DNA of 10,322 bases from Pleurotus ostreatus/Saccharomyces cerevisiae fusant (GCA_024196135.1 JAMQCK010001260.1:1-10322); one strand, 5' to 3'. Positions 1 to 9,735 are shown, counted from the first letter of the stretch. Notes: generated by a model from the sequence alone, not told the origin. A program made the numbers and translations.

Positions 1-91
1 TGCCGCGCCCGGAACCAACTGGCTCGCATGCTTCCTCATCTTTCGACATCCATGATGATAAATCCCGCTCGGAAACATCGCGATCGCTCTG

Positions 92-98
92 GATAAAA
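92..98 (+). promoter_or_regulatory. TATA-like element upstream of the Old Yellow Enzyme gene
   Basis: An AT-rich GATAAAA stretch stands alone in GC-rich DNA about 45 bases before the start codon at 144. Fungal core promoters often carry such a motif, but no transcription start is visible, so this is only a candidate. If it is the TATA box, the mRNA would begin close to or after the small uORF at 108. Confidence 0.25.
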
Positions 99-107
99 GG
101 CGAGGCG

Positions 108-128
108 ATGGGTGGAGACTCACAATAG
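108..128 (+). other. Short upstream ORF (6 codons) in the leader of the Old Yellow Enzyme gene
   Basis: ATG at 108 opens six codons (M-G-G-D-S-Q) and closes with TAG at 126-128, 15 bases before the main start at 144. It matters only if transcription begins upstream of 108, which the sequence does not show. Confidence 0.2.
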
Positions 129-143
129 CAATTCTCCCCCATC

Positions 144-1435
<1,292 letters not shown>

Positions 1436-3319
1436 AGCGGATCTGTAAACCGAGAGACGACATTGGGCGAAGCTTAGAGTAGATGTATTTCGCAAGTGGT
1501 AGACTTAAGTCATAATTGAATTCTTCACGCCAACTCCGTGATGCTGGCTTATAGCTCCTCTTGTACAGCACACAGGCAGAAGTTATCGATGAATAATTTT
1601 GATGAAAGGTTCAAGTCAGAGCATGCGATGTGCGCGTAGAAGACAAGAAGTCTTCGGTAGTGCCAGACCGTCGAGTCCTGGTCGTGAGAGAGCGCTGGTT
1701 GACGCCGGTATAGACGACGCCGTCGAAGACCCTTCGGTCGACGCACCCCGATCTCGACATGTCAACGGGGCGCTCTCGGGGCACGACGACAAGGATGCAG
1801 ACATTGTCGCCGCTGACGGCGATGTCGATGCCGACCTTCATGGCACGGCAGACGCCGCGCGCTTGCTGTTGGCTGACCTGAGCCACCGAGGTAAAGAACA
1901 ATGAGAGGTCGACGGGGACAAGCTCCTTCGCATAGCCCGGTCCTTCTCGAAGTTCCCGTCGCAAGGACCATGGGACCCTATTGTGCGCAAAGATACAGGG
2001 TTCGTGTAGGCCGTGCTTGGGACGCCGACACGATGTCGGCTAGTGTCGCATACTCGGACACGGCCTCGCGCTAGTCTGTTGATGCGGATGGCGAGGTTGA
2101 CGAGCCGAGACGTGGTCGCAGAGACCTTCGCGCTCAGGGTACGCTGTCGGTGCTGCTTCTTCAGTAGAAGCAGACCTTGTCGTGGAGGATGCGGAAGGCG
2201 AGGACGACGGCGACGAGCTACTTGCTGCTATAGACGCCTACCATCGCACGCGGAAGGTATCAGTTCCTGTTCCGGACGAATTAAACCGACATAGCGACAG
2301 GTGAGCCAGAATCATATACGCTGGCGTGAGCGACTGTGAGTTCAAATCGAAAAGTCGTTTAGATCACCGTCGGGTCGCCGAGTTTTGCCTAGGTGGTAGA
2401 AGATGGACGCTACTCAACTCCGCAGCAGGCAGCTTCGGTCGCGGTCGACGGGCAGAGAAAGGGGGGCGATGCTTGGTCTTGATGTTCGAGCAAGCAGGCG
2501 ACAAGCGGCGCATACGGGCGCCGTGTATTCACTGTTCGAGCGCAGCGTGCTCGAGAACAGTATCATCCAGCGCAAGCTCTTTCCATCGAAAGATCGGCTC
2601 GGCTCGTACTATAGACGCATCGTCGAGCGCCAGTTATGGCACACCATCCGGATATCCAGATTACGCGAGTTTGCGACGGTCAGTCTTACGCTGCGACAGT
2701 CCTGCGATGATCAGAGATTTGGAGGGGAGTCGACTCTTGTTTAAAGTTCGGATATTTGATATCGAGTGCATAGCTCGACAGTTGAGCTCTTCGAAGCTTC
2801 GGGGGCGCATGAGAGTACGTAGAGATCGATACGCGGACGCAGTCGAGAGATCCCTGTAGCAAAGAGCGCGGATGGAGAGTGTGTAAAAAGTGCATCATTG
2901 GAGGAACAGGCTGGTCTTTGAGTCACGAAAAGATCTTCCCAGCTCCCAACAAAGGATCGTCGTTGGATGGAGCCAGGCGACATTATCCGATCTTGCTTCG
3001 ACATGGTTTTAGGAGGTCCAGATATCGTCTAGGAAGACAATTTAGCGTCCTTCATCACTCTCGTTATTCACCTTGACCATCGTTCGTTGAGCGGATGATT
3101 GAAGTTTGCAGTCATAAAAACAGCAGGATAACGGGCAAGGCGACCGACAAGGAGGGCGGCCGTGATCATGTTTGCGTTGAAGACGAAAAGATCCTTGCAC
3201 GCGCTCACAGCTGAAGCCTTCGATCGGCGATGGATGACTTTGAAACAGGACGCAGGCGCATCGCCATTCGGGACAAAAGACGAAAGATAATTAATTGAGA
3301 ATTTCCTGTACGCTCACTT
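1436..3319. other. Long stretch without a supported intact gene
   Basis: It starts with the 3' flank of the reductase gene (AT-richer around 1480-1610, including AATAAT at 1591, likely the polyadenylation region). Open frames exist on both strands up to 177 codons (plus, 2326-2859), but they overlap each other, show no domain I recognise, and do not join through splice sites in a consistent phase. The tract 1689-2217 is the only part with a convincing coding texture and is listed separately. No tRNA, terminal repeats, target-site duplications or transposase motifs were seen. From about 2860 to 3319 the base composition is more even and nothing stands out. Confidence 0.5.
1689..2217 (-). pseudogene. 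Possible decayed or unresolved minus-strand gene remnant, family unknown
   Basis: Three neighbouring blocks read as protein on the minus strand with fungal-like codon choice. Block 2217-2176 is 14 codons all ending in G or C (LVAVVLAFRILHDK); it could join across a weak 50-nt GT-AG gap (2175-2126) to VSATTSRLVNLAIRIN. A later block, 1928-1689, has G or C at the third position in 66 of 80 codons by hand count and includes PVDLSLFFTSVAQVSQQQA and GIDIAVSGDNVCILVVV. The blocks lie in different frames, with stops between them and no clear start, so an intact gene cannot be built. The hydrophobic runs could be membrane segments. I do not recognise the family. Third-position bias alone also fits a mirrored plus-strand frame, but that frame carries stops and reads less like protein. 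Confidence 0.25.
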
Positions 3320-3346
3320 TGTGGCGTCATGTGGCGTCATGTGGCG
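3320..3346 (+). repeat. Tandem decamer repeat with CGTCA motifs upstream of ATG1
   Basis: TGTGGCGTCA occurs twice in perfect tandem (3320-3329 and 3330-3339), followed by a third partial copy, TGTGGCG (3340-3346). Another CGTCA follows at 3349. CGTCA is the reverse of TGACG, the half-site recognised by CREB/ATF-type bZIP factors, so a regulatory role is possible. It lies about 275 bases before the ATG1 start codon. Confidence 0.55.
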
Positions 3347-3357
3347 CGCGTCATCAA

Positions 3358-3375
3358 TCCTCGGACGTCCGAGGA
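3358..3375. promoter_or_regulatory. 18-bp perfect palindrome containing CGG-N4-CCG, candidate zinc-cluster factor site
   Basis: TCCTCGGACGTCCGAGGA equals its own reverse complement over all 18 bases. Inside it is CGG-ACGT-CCG, an inverted pair of CGG triplets, the layout bound by dimeric fungal Zn2Cys6 regulators; the centre GACGTC also resembles a bZIP core. It sits 11 bases after the decamer repeat and 244 bases before the ATG1 start. The palindrome is directly visible; the binding is inferred. Confidence 0.45.
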
Positions 3376-3404
3376 CATGCATAATTGGTGATGTTCAAGG
3401 TGCA

Positions 3405-3608
3405 ATGTTGCGCTCCTTGAACTTGGACCCTTTCTTCATCTTCCCGTCTTCTTCAGAGAGTTCTGAGACATCTATCAGCCTGGAATACCAGGTTTTGCAG
3501 CGCGAAGTTCGTGTCGTCGCAGAGAGCCTCTTTCGGTTCGACTCAGGCGCTGCGCCACCGCGCCTCGAGGCCGCGCGCCCGACGCTCAACCACAACTCAG
3601 CAACTTGA
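3405..3608 (+). other. Upstream ORF of 67 codons in front of ATG1
   Basis: ATG at 3405 opens a frame of 67 codons ending with TGA at 3606-3608, just 11 bases before the ATG1 start. The peptide is serine-rich and resembles nothing I know. It would regulate translation only if transcription starts upstream of 3405. The pyrimidine tract that follows it argues that many transcripts may start further down. Confidence 0.2.
3420..3455 (+). promoter_or_regulatory. Pyrimidine-rich core promoter tract of ATG1
   Basis: A run dominated by C and T (CCCTTTCTTCATCTTCCCG and neighbours) lies 165-200 bases before the start codon. Such CT tracts commonly precede transcription starts in fungal genes that lack a strong TATA box, and none is obvious here. 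Confidence 0.35.
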
Positions 3609-3619
3609 ACGCGACCATC

Positions 3620-6600
3620 ATGGACAGAGACGTTGAAGAGGACAAGATCAAGCCGTACGTCGTCACCGGGCACCTCGGCAAGGGCAGCTTCGCCGTCGTC
3701 TACAAGGGGTACAATGAGGTGCGTCGCCCGTACTTCCCCCAGTTCCATCGCTGACTCTGCACCCTCAGGACACGCACAAGCAGGTCGCGATTAAGACAGT
3801 GAAACGTGAGACGCTTGGCACGGGCAAGCTTCTCGACAATCTGCAGCTCGAGATCGACATCCTCAAGTCCCTATCCCACCGCCACATCACCCGCCTCCTT
3901 GATATCATCGTGGGTCCCCTTTCCCGCGCCTCAAACATTGCTCTTATCCTCCCTCAGCGCGCCCCCAAGAACATCTACCTCATCATGGAGTACTGCGCCG
4001 GGGGCGACCTCACCAACTATATTAAGAAGCGCGGACGGGTCGACGGCCTCGAGTACACGCCCCTCCCGACCCCCGCCAACCCTCACCCTCAGCCACAATA
4101 CTACCCGCACCCCCCATCCGGAGGCCTCGCCGAGCTCGTCGTCCGCTCCTTCCTCCGCCAACTCGCCCGCGCGCTCAAGTTCCTGCGCCACCGCAAGCTC
4201 ATCCATCGCGACATCAAGCCGCAAAACCTGCTTCTGCATCCGGCTGGCGACGACGAGTTCAAACGTGGCCACCCCCTCGGCGTGCCCGTGCTCAAGCTCG
4301 CGGACTTTGGCTTCGCGCGCAGCTTGCCGAACGCGATGATGGCGCAGACATTATGCGGGAGCCCGTGAGTCGCATCTTCCTCTATCTACCCTCTTTCTCT
4401 TTCCTTCTCCTGCTTCCTCCGCCCCTACACTTCGCTCGCATCCACCCCTCTCTTCCTCTTCTCTTCCCCTTGCTAAACCCCCTCCAGCCTCTACATGGCC
4501 CCCGAGATCCTCAAATACGAGCCCTACGGCCCCAAAGTCGACCTCTGGTCCACCGGCGCCGTCCTCTACGAGATGGCCGTCGGGAAGCCGCCCTTCCGCG
4601 CGCAGAACCACATCGAGCTGATCAACAAGATCGAGAAGTCGAAGGGAATAAGGTTCCCGGATGAGGAGCCGCAGGTGAGCGATGCGCGAGGCTATCGTCT
4701 TTAAAGAGAATGGACCGAGTTAAGATCTTCGTCAGACTGGGAAGAACGCCGAAGCGCAGCCAGTACCGCAGGATATCAAAGATTTGATTCGTGCGCTGTT
4801 GAAGCGGCTGCCTATCGAGGTGAGTGTCGTACTTCAACATCGTCGTCAGTATCGGGAACGGAAGTAGGCTGACTAATCATCCTCAGCGCGCCGACTATGA
4901 ACAGTTCTTCAGCAGCCCCGCGATGCAGAATAGCAAGTTTCCAAGGCCAGAGGCGCCGAAGGAGGCGCCGGATGCCGAGGGTGAGTAGCTTCAACACCGC
5001 GTCTTATCATTAACCATCTCTCTTCATTGTTTTCCATCCCCTCCTCGCCGCTTCTTCCCGTGATCTGTACCTCGTACTCCCTTGAGAATTCGGTTCCCCC
5101 TTGAACATCCTTCATATATGTCGCTCATCCTTCTTATTGCAGACCGCGACACGCCCGCATGGACCGGCTCCGTCCCCGATCACCACAAGGTCATCCCACC
5201 GGAAGTACTCGACCCGAAAGCGATGATCCCGCCGAGCAAGTTCAACTTCAGGCGGCAGTCGCTGGTTGGGAGAGATGATGCGGACACTTATGGAGCGAGA
5301 GGATACGCGGATACTGCTCGAGCGACTGCAGGGTAAGTACCTTCCTATGATCCCTCCTCCACTGCATGGGGGCGAACTTCATGATATGCAACGAGCCTTC
5401 ACGACAAGCCAAACGAGCTCAGCTAACCTTCCCTCGATAGTTCAGCGACGCCTCCAGACCTCGAAACGCCCGCGGAGCCCTCGCGACCCCCACGCCGACC
5501 GCCAAACTCAGAGCCCGTCGATGCGTCAAGCGCAGAGGCGGAGGAGTACGTCCTCGTCGACGATACGCGGGCGCTTGAGTTCGACAGAGCTGTTGACCGT
5601 AAGTCCATCTTAAGCCTCTTGTTCTTTTCCCCGTAATCTGCCTCACCTCGTCGTTCGTCTTTTACTGACATCTTCTCGCAGAAATCCGCGATCCCCAACG
5701 ACGACCATCACAGCAAGGTCGGCAATTACATGCACGGCGAGTATCGACGTACGGCGTGCCGCAGGAGATCGGGAGGAAAACTTCGATGGGAGAGCGTAGA
5801 TCATCGGAAGGGCTCCAGCAACGTCCAGAGCATCGTCGCTCGTCGACGTATAGCGGGCAGTATACGCCGCAGATGGGCTCGCCGGTGCTGGACGAGGATC
5901 CGTCAACGGAGTTCTTGCAGGAGCGGCCGAGTACGAGGGGTAAGTGGTTGAGCATCCGCCTGGTGGGTCTGATTCGAGTACATGAGCTGACTACAAAGCA
6001 GTGAACACGACGTTCCCTCCGCCACCCAATCAAGGCATCCCGCCACCGTCGCCCGGGGGATCGAGTCCCTCACGCGCGGCGGCAAGTGCCCTCAATCGTG
6101 CTCTCAGCATCGCCAGCAAGAAGCTCTTCGGCACGACCTCACGATCACCATCAGAATACGCGCAAGCATCCCCTTCTCGCTCTCCCTCCGACAACGTACT
6201 CGCTTCACCACCGAGCGACCAAGACATCGCTTCATCTCCTAGGAGAGCGCAGATCCTGCGCAATCCGGACGAGGATCGTGATCCGAGGGAAGACGCGCTG
6301 CTGGAGAGACTTGAGGTGCTCGCGCAGAAGACGGAGGTGCTGACGCATTGGGCGGACGAGATGTACAGGTTCGCGCAGGAGATGATGCAGAGTGAGTCGT
6401 TCCCTCGCTTTTTCCAGGGTCTATTGAGCTTATATGAACTTTTTAGATCCGTCGAAGAAACGGGACGCAAAGTCCGAGGCCGAGTATGAAGCGGTATGGT
6501 TAGGATTGGCCAGCAAGAGCGAGCGAAGGCTTGACCTACTGCAGGTCACCTGCGTCGCCGTCTACCTACTCTTGATGAGCTTCGCTCAGAAGGGCATCGA

Positions 6601-7270
6601 CGAGCTGCGACGACATCAAGAGGAGATGCTCGAGGATCACCCAGACGCCGATTACATTGTCAGCGAGGGGTTCGACGATGGTGAACTAATCTTCATTCCT
6701 CCGGTCGGTCCCTTCTGACCTTTAGCAAGCGCTGTGCTGGTTCCGCGATCGCTTCTTGAAATGCCACGAGCGCGCGAAGCTGGTCAAGACCTGGCTGCCC
6801 GCAAACTACAACGGACCCAAGACTTGGCTAGATCAGCTCGTGTACGACAGAGCGCTTGCGCTGGTATGTCGACTTCTGCTTGCTAATTTCTAGCTCACTC
6901 CGCTATTAGAGTCGCACGGCCGCTCACAAGGAGCTTCTCGACCAGGCGAAAACACCCGACGAATGCGAGAAGCTCTACGAGGAATCGCTTTGGTGCCTCT
7001 ACGCACTGCAAGACGAGCTTCTGCAGACGGGCAACGCGCTCTTGCGGGAGGACAGCGAGACGGTAGCGACCTGTGAGTTTTTCAGCGCGTCCGTGTTGAA
7101 TATGTCTATTGATCTACCTTGTAGGGATCAAACGTACGAAGCTACGTCTTGTGCGCTGCCGCGCGCGCATGAAGATGAATGACCGAGATCGCATGAATGA
7201 TGTGAGGGCGGACGAGAACCTCTCGGACGCGCCTCGCGTACCAGCACCGTGGGATGCGCCCACGACCTAA
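3620..7270 (+). CDS. ATG1: Atg1/ULK-type serine/threonine kinase of autophagy, complete, 14 exons
   Basis: Kinase that starts autophagosome formation with Atg13 and Atg17-type partners at the pre-autophagosomal structure. Exons: 3620-3718, 3769-3909, 3958-4364, 4488-4674, 4736-4819, 4887-4980, 5143-5332, 5441-5598, 5682-5939, 6002-6391, 6447-6680, 6730-6863, 6910-7072, 7125-7270. These sum to 2685 nt, giving 894 aa with all phases consistent. Kinase domain about 13-310: glycine loop [11 protein letters not shown] (20-30), Lys42 in VAIK, HRD at 163-165, DFG at 196-198, activation-loop Thr211 in TLCGSP. A proline-rich insert (about 114-134) splits the C lobe, as in relatives. The linker is low-complexity, with Y437-V-L-V440 after acidic residues, matching the Atg8-interacting motif of Atg1. 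The C-terminal MIT-type tandem domain, which binds Atg13, spans about 635-880 ([44 protein letters not shown]). All catalytic residues are present. It converges on the MYND gene downstream. Exon ends were assigned by eye; exons 7 and 9 rest mainly on phase and splice signals. Confidence 0.95.
6681..6729 (+). other. ATG1: ATG1 intron 11 with two possible 3' splice sites 4 nt apart
   Basis: The intron begins GTGAAC (a weak donor) and has the branch motif CTGAC at 6715-6719. Two AGs follow, at 6724-6725 and 6728-6729. Only the second restores the conserved family reading FDDALCWF; the first would shift the frame. The first AG lies very close to the branch point, which favours the second. Confidence 0.7.
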
Positions 7271-7424
7271 GGCATATGGACTACTTATCCAACTTCAATC
7301 TGCTACCACATCTTCATCGTCCTCTGCTTCTAATTATGGGACATGCGCACGCTATTACTCTATGACCATTTGTTTCTACAATGTATGCCAGGAATTTTAC
7401 AAGTTATATGACGAAGCTACACAT
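7271..7424. other. Convergent 3' flank between ATG1 and the MYND gene
   Basis: About 150 bases separate the ATG1 stop from the ancestral stop position of the facing MYND gene. The stretch is AT-richer than the genes and must hold both polyadenylation regions, so the two transcripts probably overlap in antisense. No clear hairpin or gene is seen. Confidence 0.5.
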
Positions 7425-7508
7425 TCATTGGGATATACCGAAGTCTTCAAGATCAAGGATGAGCGGGATCGTCTTTGTAATTGAATGCTTCCCAGCCCGC
7501 AGAGCAAC
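7425..7508 (-). pseudogene. Former C-terminal coding tail of the MYND gene, now beyond a TAA stop
   Basis: Reading on past the TAA at 7511-7509 in the same frame gives 27 open codons and then TGA at 7427-7425. That is exactly where the paralogue at 9736-10322 ends. The tails are plainly homologous: ITKTIP and FGIS occur in both, and an ungapped 87-nt alignment counted by hand gives 58 matches. Most likely the tail was lost by a nonsense change; readthrough or an assembly error are alternatives. Confidence 0.7.
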
Positions 7509-9315
7509 TTATGAGAGGATGGTCCTATGTGCACGCGGTGTCGCATCGGGCATGTACGACGTGCGAAGATACACTTGACTTCGCCCACCGGAAAGGATAT
7601 TCGTGAGATCGAAGAAAATGACTGGCTGCCTGACCAGTGGTGGCTTCACGGCTTTCCGTCGTGGTGCGAGCGCCTCGATGATCTGCTCCCTGATCATGGA
7701 GAACGCGGTGATGATGAAAAATCGCGTGGAGCTGCAGATGAAGAACGTGTCGTCGAGGGAGATGGCACCTAGAGCAGCCGTTAGAACTGTGACATGCGTG
7801 GATGAATCGAGCGACGTGCCATGAAGACCCCACGGCCCGTCTTCTCGACAGCAAGTTTCTCGATGTATAGGGTAGTGCAGTCGCTGGCAGCTACCCGAGC
7901 AGTAATACACCTCCGCGCATGGACAAACTCGCACCAACTCATTATGAGGTCCCTGCATAATAATCAAACATCTGGATATACAGAAAAGCAACGATACATA
8001 CCATCCCCTCGTTATAGCACGGCGTGGACTTTTTCCATTCCTTCAGATCGTGCGACTGCCGATATAGCTCTCGAGCGGCGTCAGAGATGGTCGCGATGCT
8101 TGTCCAAGACACCTCAGTCGGCGGTACGGGTTTGAGCCTCGGCATGAGCTTCCTAGGATGACGGCGAATGAAGGCGCGGAGGACCCGCGCCTGATAAAGC
8201 CCCGCGCAGATGAAGTGGATGAAGCCGGCTATGTGGCCATCAAGATGCGCCCCCTCCAACGCGCTCTGCTCGAGCTTGCGCAAGACATCGAAGACGCCCG
8301 CCTCCATCGCGCACGCGAGCGCCTTGTTGCTCGAAGCCGTTTGGCATAGAACATCGAGCAGGTGAACGGCGAGGAGCGCACCCTCACGGGTATCAACGGT
8401 GTCCAGGCAGCGCGTAGCACCTGCGACGACGGCGAAAACAGCTTTTCCTGGGATACGCGCGCGTTTGAACTCCGGCATGCTGACGAGATTGATCATGAGA
8501 TTGAAGTGATCCACCCAGATCTGCTGTTGGATAGGGAAGTCCATGAAGGCCGGCTTGTCCGGTAGACGGACGAGATAGTTCGTGTGCTGAGTCATGACGG
8601 TGTAGGCTGTGTGCTGACCACCTAGAGCTCGGCGCAGATGGTTGACAAAGAGTGCACGATCGTCGCCCGAGGGAGACTTATCCTTGCGGACAAGTATATG
8701 GTGGAGAGACTCCATGAGACTGATCGGCATGCCGACGGTCTCGAGAGCGTCTGGTTCCGACGCCGCGATATACTGGGGAAAGCGGAGCCATAAATCGATG
8801 AGGTGCGTGACGAGGACGGGATGCGCTTGGAGGAACACATTCGCATCCGGCGTGCCCTCTAGGCTCATCATGAAGTACGCCCGGATGATTCTACGCACTG
8901 TCGATCCGCCGTCGGGCAAGGTTGGACGGTGGAGTGGAGGGTGTAGGGTGACTGCCCATCGGATGATATGAGGCCACAACGCCCGCATTGACGTTGAGGG
9001 CAGCGTACTTGTCATCCTATCGTCGCGTCCGGCACTCGATATGGCCCCGAAGGCTTCGAAAGATAGACCAATGATGTCCAGAACCTCGATATTCTGCTCC
9101 ATGATGCTGTGTATGACCGGGTCCGACGAGAGACTGGAGAAGGCAGTGCGGTCCGGCTTCTCGAGAATGCCGACCAGTTTCTTCAGCGTCTTAGAGTAGT
9201 TGTATCCTGGTGGGAATGGATCTATATCGCAAAGCTGGTCCGCGAGCGAGATGAGCAATTGAAGCTCTTCTCTCTCGCGCTTGAATCGGGCACTTATTCG
9301 CCTGGATTCTTCCAT
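7509..9315 (-). CDS. MYND-type zinc-finger protein, complete but shortened relative to its paralogue
   Basis: Agaricomycete MYND-finger protein of unknown function; MYND fingers generally bind short proline-containing peptides in partner proteins. Coding exons on the minus strand: 9315-8002, 7952-7820 and 7768-7509, giving 568 aa. The N-terminal 430 residues, encoded by one long exon, look helical and possibly repeat-like, with a basic charged start and no family I can name. The MYND finger spans 433-472: Cys433, Cys448, Cys450, Cys456, Cys460, His468, Cys472. The expected second ligand is Glu436 and the second pair is C-x-C, so the first zinc site is atypical. A conserved C-terminal domain (about 484-568) follows, with the marker YLRTSYMPDA. 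Intron 8001-7953 is canonical; intron 7819-7769 appears to be GC-AG. The TAA at 7511-7509 lies 28 codons before the paralogue's stop position. It is a tandem copy of the gene at 9736-10322. ATG at 9315 is the first in-frame Met after a probable leader intron. Confidence 0.85.
7769..7819 (-). other. Candidate GC-AG intron of the MYND gene (51 nt, frame-preserving)
   Basis: Read on the minus strand it starts GCACGT, has TTCTAAC near the end and finishes CTAG. Removing it joins GLH to GAISLDDT, matching GLR-GAISLEDT in the paralogue, where the same position holds a 47-nt GT-AG intron. Being 51 nt without a stop, its retention would simply add 17 residues, so ORF reading alone misses it. Confidence 0.7.
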
Positions 9316-9319
9316 GATG

Positions 9320-9378
9320 CTGATTCCATGTTAGTATGACTATATCGATGTCATTTGAAGGTCCATCTTTCTACTCAC
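9320..9378 (-). other. Probable 5' leader intron of the MYND gene
   Basis: On the minus strand this 59-nt stretch starts with a consensus donor GTGAGT, has the optimal branch sequence TACTAAC and ends TCAG, four bases before the start codon at 9315. Upstream in the same frame a TGA is met before any ATG, so the intron should interrupt the untranslated leader rather than add coding sequence. Confidence 0.55.
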
Positions 9379-9735
9379 ATCGCGGCCACAAGATGAGGGA
9401 AGACGGCAAGTCACCTTGCTCGCGCGGTCTCTTGCAGACCCTTTGTTCTCCGTCCTTCACAATACATACGTACAAACAACGCTTGACCTGCCTGAGTTCG
9501 AACCCTGATCTTGCCTCGCGAGCAAGGTGTCAGCCGGGCGCAAGCTGGCGCTGCGTCTAGTTCAATCAGGCGTGGATTTCAACACGCTTTCTAGGTCCGG
9601 AATCCGGGGCGATATTTCGATCTGTCGCGATTCAGACCTCGATTTATCGGGAAAGGATTGAAAACCATTGACATTATCAGCCTAATTACAGTATCGTCGA
9701 ATGGCTTTCGAGAAAGGGGTCTCCTTGATGCAACA
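9379..9735 (-). promoter_or_regulatory. Intergenic region between the tandem MYND genes: leader and promoter of the downstream copy
   Basis: About 360 bases that must hold the 3' end of the partial gene and the promoter of the complete one. Besides the inverted repeat listed separately there is a small TCCGGAATCCGG near-repeat at 9596-9607. No ORF, tRNA or strong TATA box is supported. Confidence 0.4.
9412..9529. repeat. Widely spaced 13-bp perfect inverted repeat upstream of the MYND gene
   Basis: CACCTTGCTCGCG at 9412-9424 is matched by its exact reverse complement CGCGAGCAAGGTG at 9517-9529, with 92 bases between. It could form a stem in a leader transcript or present a regulator site twice in opposite orientation. 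Confidence 0.6.

Noticed and set aside
2338..2350. GAGTTCAAATCG resembling a tRNA B box with an A-box-like TGGCGTGAGCG just before it
   Set aside because: The two boxes are only about 10 bases apart, far too close for a tRNA, and the stems do not pair.
2163..2460. A plus-strand spliced gene joining an acidic block (ending 2300 at a GTGAGC donor) to the block VVEDGRYSTPQQ starting at 2393
   Set aside because: The donor and acceptor look good, but the phases do not match: joining them gives AGG TGG TAG, an immediate stop.
2326..2859. 177-codon plus-strand ORF with a CIHC-like cysteine pair hinting at a zinc finger
   Set aside because: The cysteines do not form a complete known motif, no start context or neighbouring exon supports it, and overlapping frames are equally open.
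3321..3404. Extension of the ATG1 upstream ORF to a GTG at 3321
   Set aside because: GTG is not a normal start in fungi; only the ATG-initiated part from 3405 is worth listing, although an in-frame ATG also occurs at 3339.
7462..7541. A hidden 47-nt intron that would skip the TAA in the MYND gene
   Set aside because: A GTGCAC donor and a GGGAAG acceptor exist, but removing 47 nt breaks the frame shared with the paralogue, and no branch motif is evident.
9494..9506. GTTCGAAC resembling a tRNA B box, considered as a tRNA gene
   Set aside because: No five-base T stem forms on either strand, and no A box, anticodon arm or acceptor stem lies at a suitable distance.
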